Assembly (NCBI GenBank): GCA_004299665.1
Contig: SCQZ01000413.1
Coordinates: forward strand, 1 to 6,869
Source of the DNA: Jatrophihabitans sp.
GTDB taxonomy: Bacteria > Actinomycetota > Actinomycetes > Mycobacteriales > Jatrophihabitantaceae
DNA: 6,869 nucleotides
Reading direction: 5' to 3'
Every line of letters starts with the position of its first letter. Within the stretch, counting starts at the first letter, position 1. Position numbers and translations under genes: made by a program. Positions 5,890-6,869 of this stretch are shown one piece after another. The notes below the pieces were generated by a model, which saw only the letters and a list, made by a program, of their open reading frames with translations, was not told the DNA's origin and did no database searches.

Positions 5890-5896
5890 CCATTCG

Positions 5897-6869
5897 ATGA
5901 CGACGCTGAGCGACCGACCGCCCGAAGACACCCTCTCCCCCACCACCGTCGCCTCCCGTCCGGTCACCCGAGATCCTCGGGGCAGCTGGTTCAGCACGAT
6001 CCTACGGACCACCGATCCGAAGATGATCGGCCGGATGTACCTGGTCACGTCGCTGTCGTTCTTCATGGTCGGCGGGGCGATGGCGATGCTGATGCGCGCC
6101 GAACTCGCCCGCCCCGGCATGCAGTTCCTGTCGCTGGAGCAGTACAACCAACTGTTCACCATGCACGGCACGATCATGTTGCTGCTGTTCGCGACGCCGA
6201 TCGTGTTCGCGTTCGCGAACCTGGTGCTGCCGCTGCAGATCGGCGCCCCGGACGTCGCCTTCCCCCGGCTGAACGCCTTCTCGTACTGGCTGTTCCTGTT
6301 CGGCGGCCTGATCGTGCTGTCCGGATTCGCGGTGCCCGGCGGCCCCGCCGACGCCGGCTGGACGATGTACTCGCCGCTGTCGAACGGGACGAACTCGCCC
6401 GGCGTCGGCACCGACCTGTGGATCATGGGGCTTGCGTTGGCCGGCCTGGGGACCATCCTGGGCGCCGTCAACATGACCACGACGGTCATCACCATGCGCG
6501 CGCCGGGCATGACCTTGTTCCGGATGCCGATCTTCACCTGGAACATCCTGGTCACCAGCTTGCTGATCCTGGTGGCGTTCCCGATCCTGACCGCCGCGCT
6601 GCTCGTGCTGTGGATCGACCGGCACCTCGGGGCGCAGGTGTTCGCGGCGGACAACGGCGGCGCACTGTTGTGGCAGCACCTGTTCTGGTTCTTCGGCCAC
6701 CCCGAGGTCTACATCGTCGCCGTGCCGTTCTTCGGCATCATCACCGAGATCATCCCGGTCTTCAGCCGCAAGCCGCTGTTCGGCTACAAGGGCATGGTGC
6801 TGGCGACGTTCTCGATCTCGGCGCTGTCGATGACGGTGTGGGCGCACCACATGTTCGTCACCGGCGCGG
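5897..6869 (+). CDS. ctaD: Cytochrome c oxidase subunit I (aa3 type), 5' part
   Basis: The first 324 codons are present and the frame is open to the right edge; the full protein is usually about 560-600 residues. Subunit I is the catalytic core of the aa3 heme-copper oxidase, reducing O2 to water and pumping protons across the cytoplasmic membrane. Visible landmarks: TMHG with His90 as a low-spin heme a ligand; GAPDVAFPRLNAFSYW (116-131), with Asp119 and Asn126 of the D proton channel; WQHLFWFFGHPEVY (259-272), with CuB ligand His268, D-channel Glu270 and Tyr272, which is cross-linked to the histidine in this family; and WAHHMF (315-320), with CuB ligands His317 and His318. The heme a3 ligand and second heme a ligand lie beyond the edge. 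The N-terminus before KMIG (42-45) is a typical variable actinobacterial leader. ATG 5897 has GAGGA 8 nt upstream. Only 32 nt separate it from the transporter gene, so either its promoter lies inside that gene or they are co-transcribed. The assignment is secure. Confidence 0.97.
   Translation, partial: MTTLSDRPPEDTLSPTTVASRPVTRDPRGSWFSTILRTTDPKMIGRMYLVTSLSFFMVGGAMAMLMRAELARPGMQFLSLEQYNQLFTMHGTIMLLLFATPIVFAFANLVLPLQIGAPDVAFPRLNAFSYWLFLFGGLIVLSGFAVPGGPADAGWTMYSPLSNGTNSPGVGTDLWIMGLALAGLGTILGAVNMTTTVITMRAPGMTLFRMPIFTWNILVTSLLILVAFPILTAALLVLWIDRHLGAQVFAADNGGALLWQHLFWFFGHPEVYIVAVPFFGIITEIIPVFSRKPLFGYKGMVLATFSISALSMTVWAHHMFVTGA

Noticed and set aside
5872..6850. Two open frames of 260 and 282 codons on the - strand opposite ctaD
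   Set aside because: They are antisense shadows of a highly conserved gene. One has a repetitive Asp/Gln/Arg/His composition, and neither shows family motifs.

Overview
The window comes from a very GC-rich genome with strong G/C bias at third codon positions. The cytochrome oxidase subunit, the VapC-type toxin and a DUF3040 protein all look actinobacterial. A relative of the Pseudonocardiales is my best guess, but that placement is inference from protein flavour only.

Layout, left to right. (1) The 3' part of a VapC-type PIN-domain toxin gene enters from the left edge on the + strand. (2) Converging on it is a complete fatty-acyl-CoA ligase-like gene on the - strand. The two stop codons sit in opposite arms of a perfect 8-bp inverted repeat, probably a bidirectional terminator. 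(3) Upstream of the ligase on the - strand is a small DUF3040-like membrane protein. (4) Next comes a - strand pair that overlaps by 35 nt: an MGDG-synthase/MurG-type glycosyltransferase and a CE4 (NodB-type) polysaccharide deacetylase with an N-terminal membrane anchor or signal. A bulged hairpin just after the deacetylase stop suggests the transcript ends there. (5) Starting only about 31 bp from the glycosyltransferase, but on the + strand, are two paralogous DMT-superfamily (EamA/NIPA-like) transporters joined by a TGATG stop/start overlap. (6) 32 nt further on, the + strand carries the first 324 codons of ctaD, subunit I of the aa3-type cytochrome c oxidase. It runs off the right edge.

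How the genes may work together. CtaD and the acyl-CoA ligase have clear individual jobs in respiration and lipid activation. The most suggestive combination is the divergent block of glycosyltransferase, CE4 deacetylase and two DMT transporters. These are the same classes of activity that the Arn pathway uses to build and flip a modified lipid-linked sugar (glycosyltransferase, NodB-like ArnD, DMT-type ArnE/ArnF), although the proteins here belong to different subfamilies. A glycolipid synthesis, trimming and translocation module is therefore a reasonable but unproven hypothesis. Every base of the window lies in a gene or in a gap shorter than 80 nt. I found no RNA gene, CRISPR array, insertion sequence or prophage.
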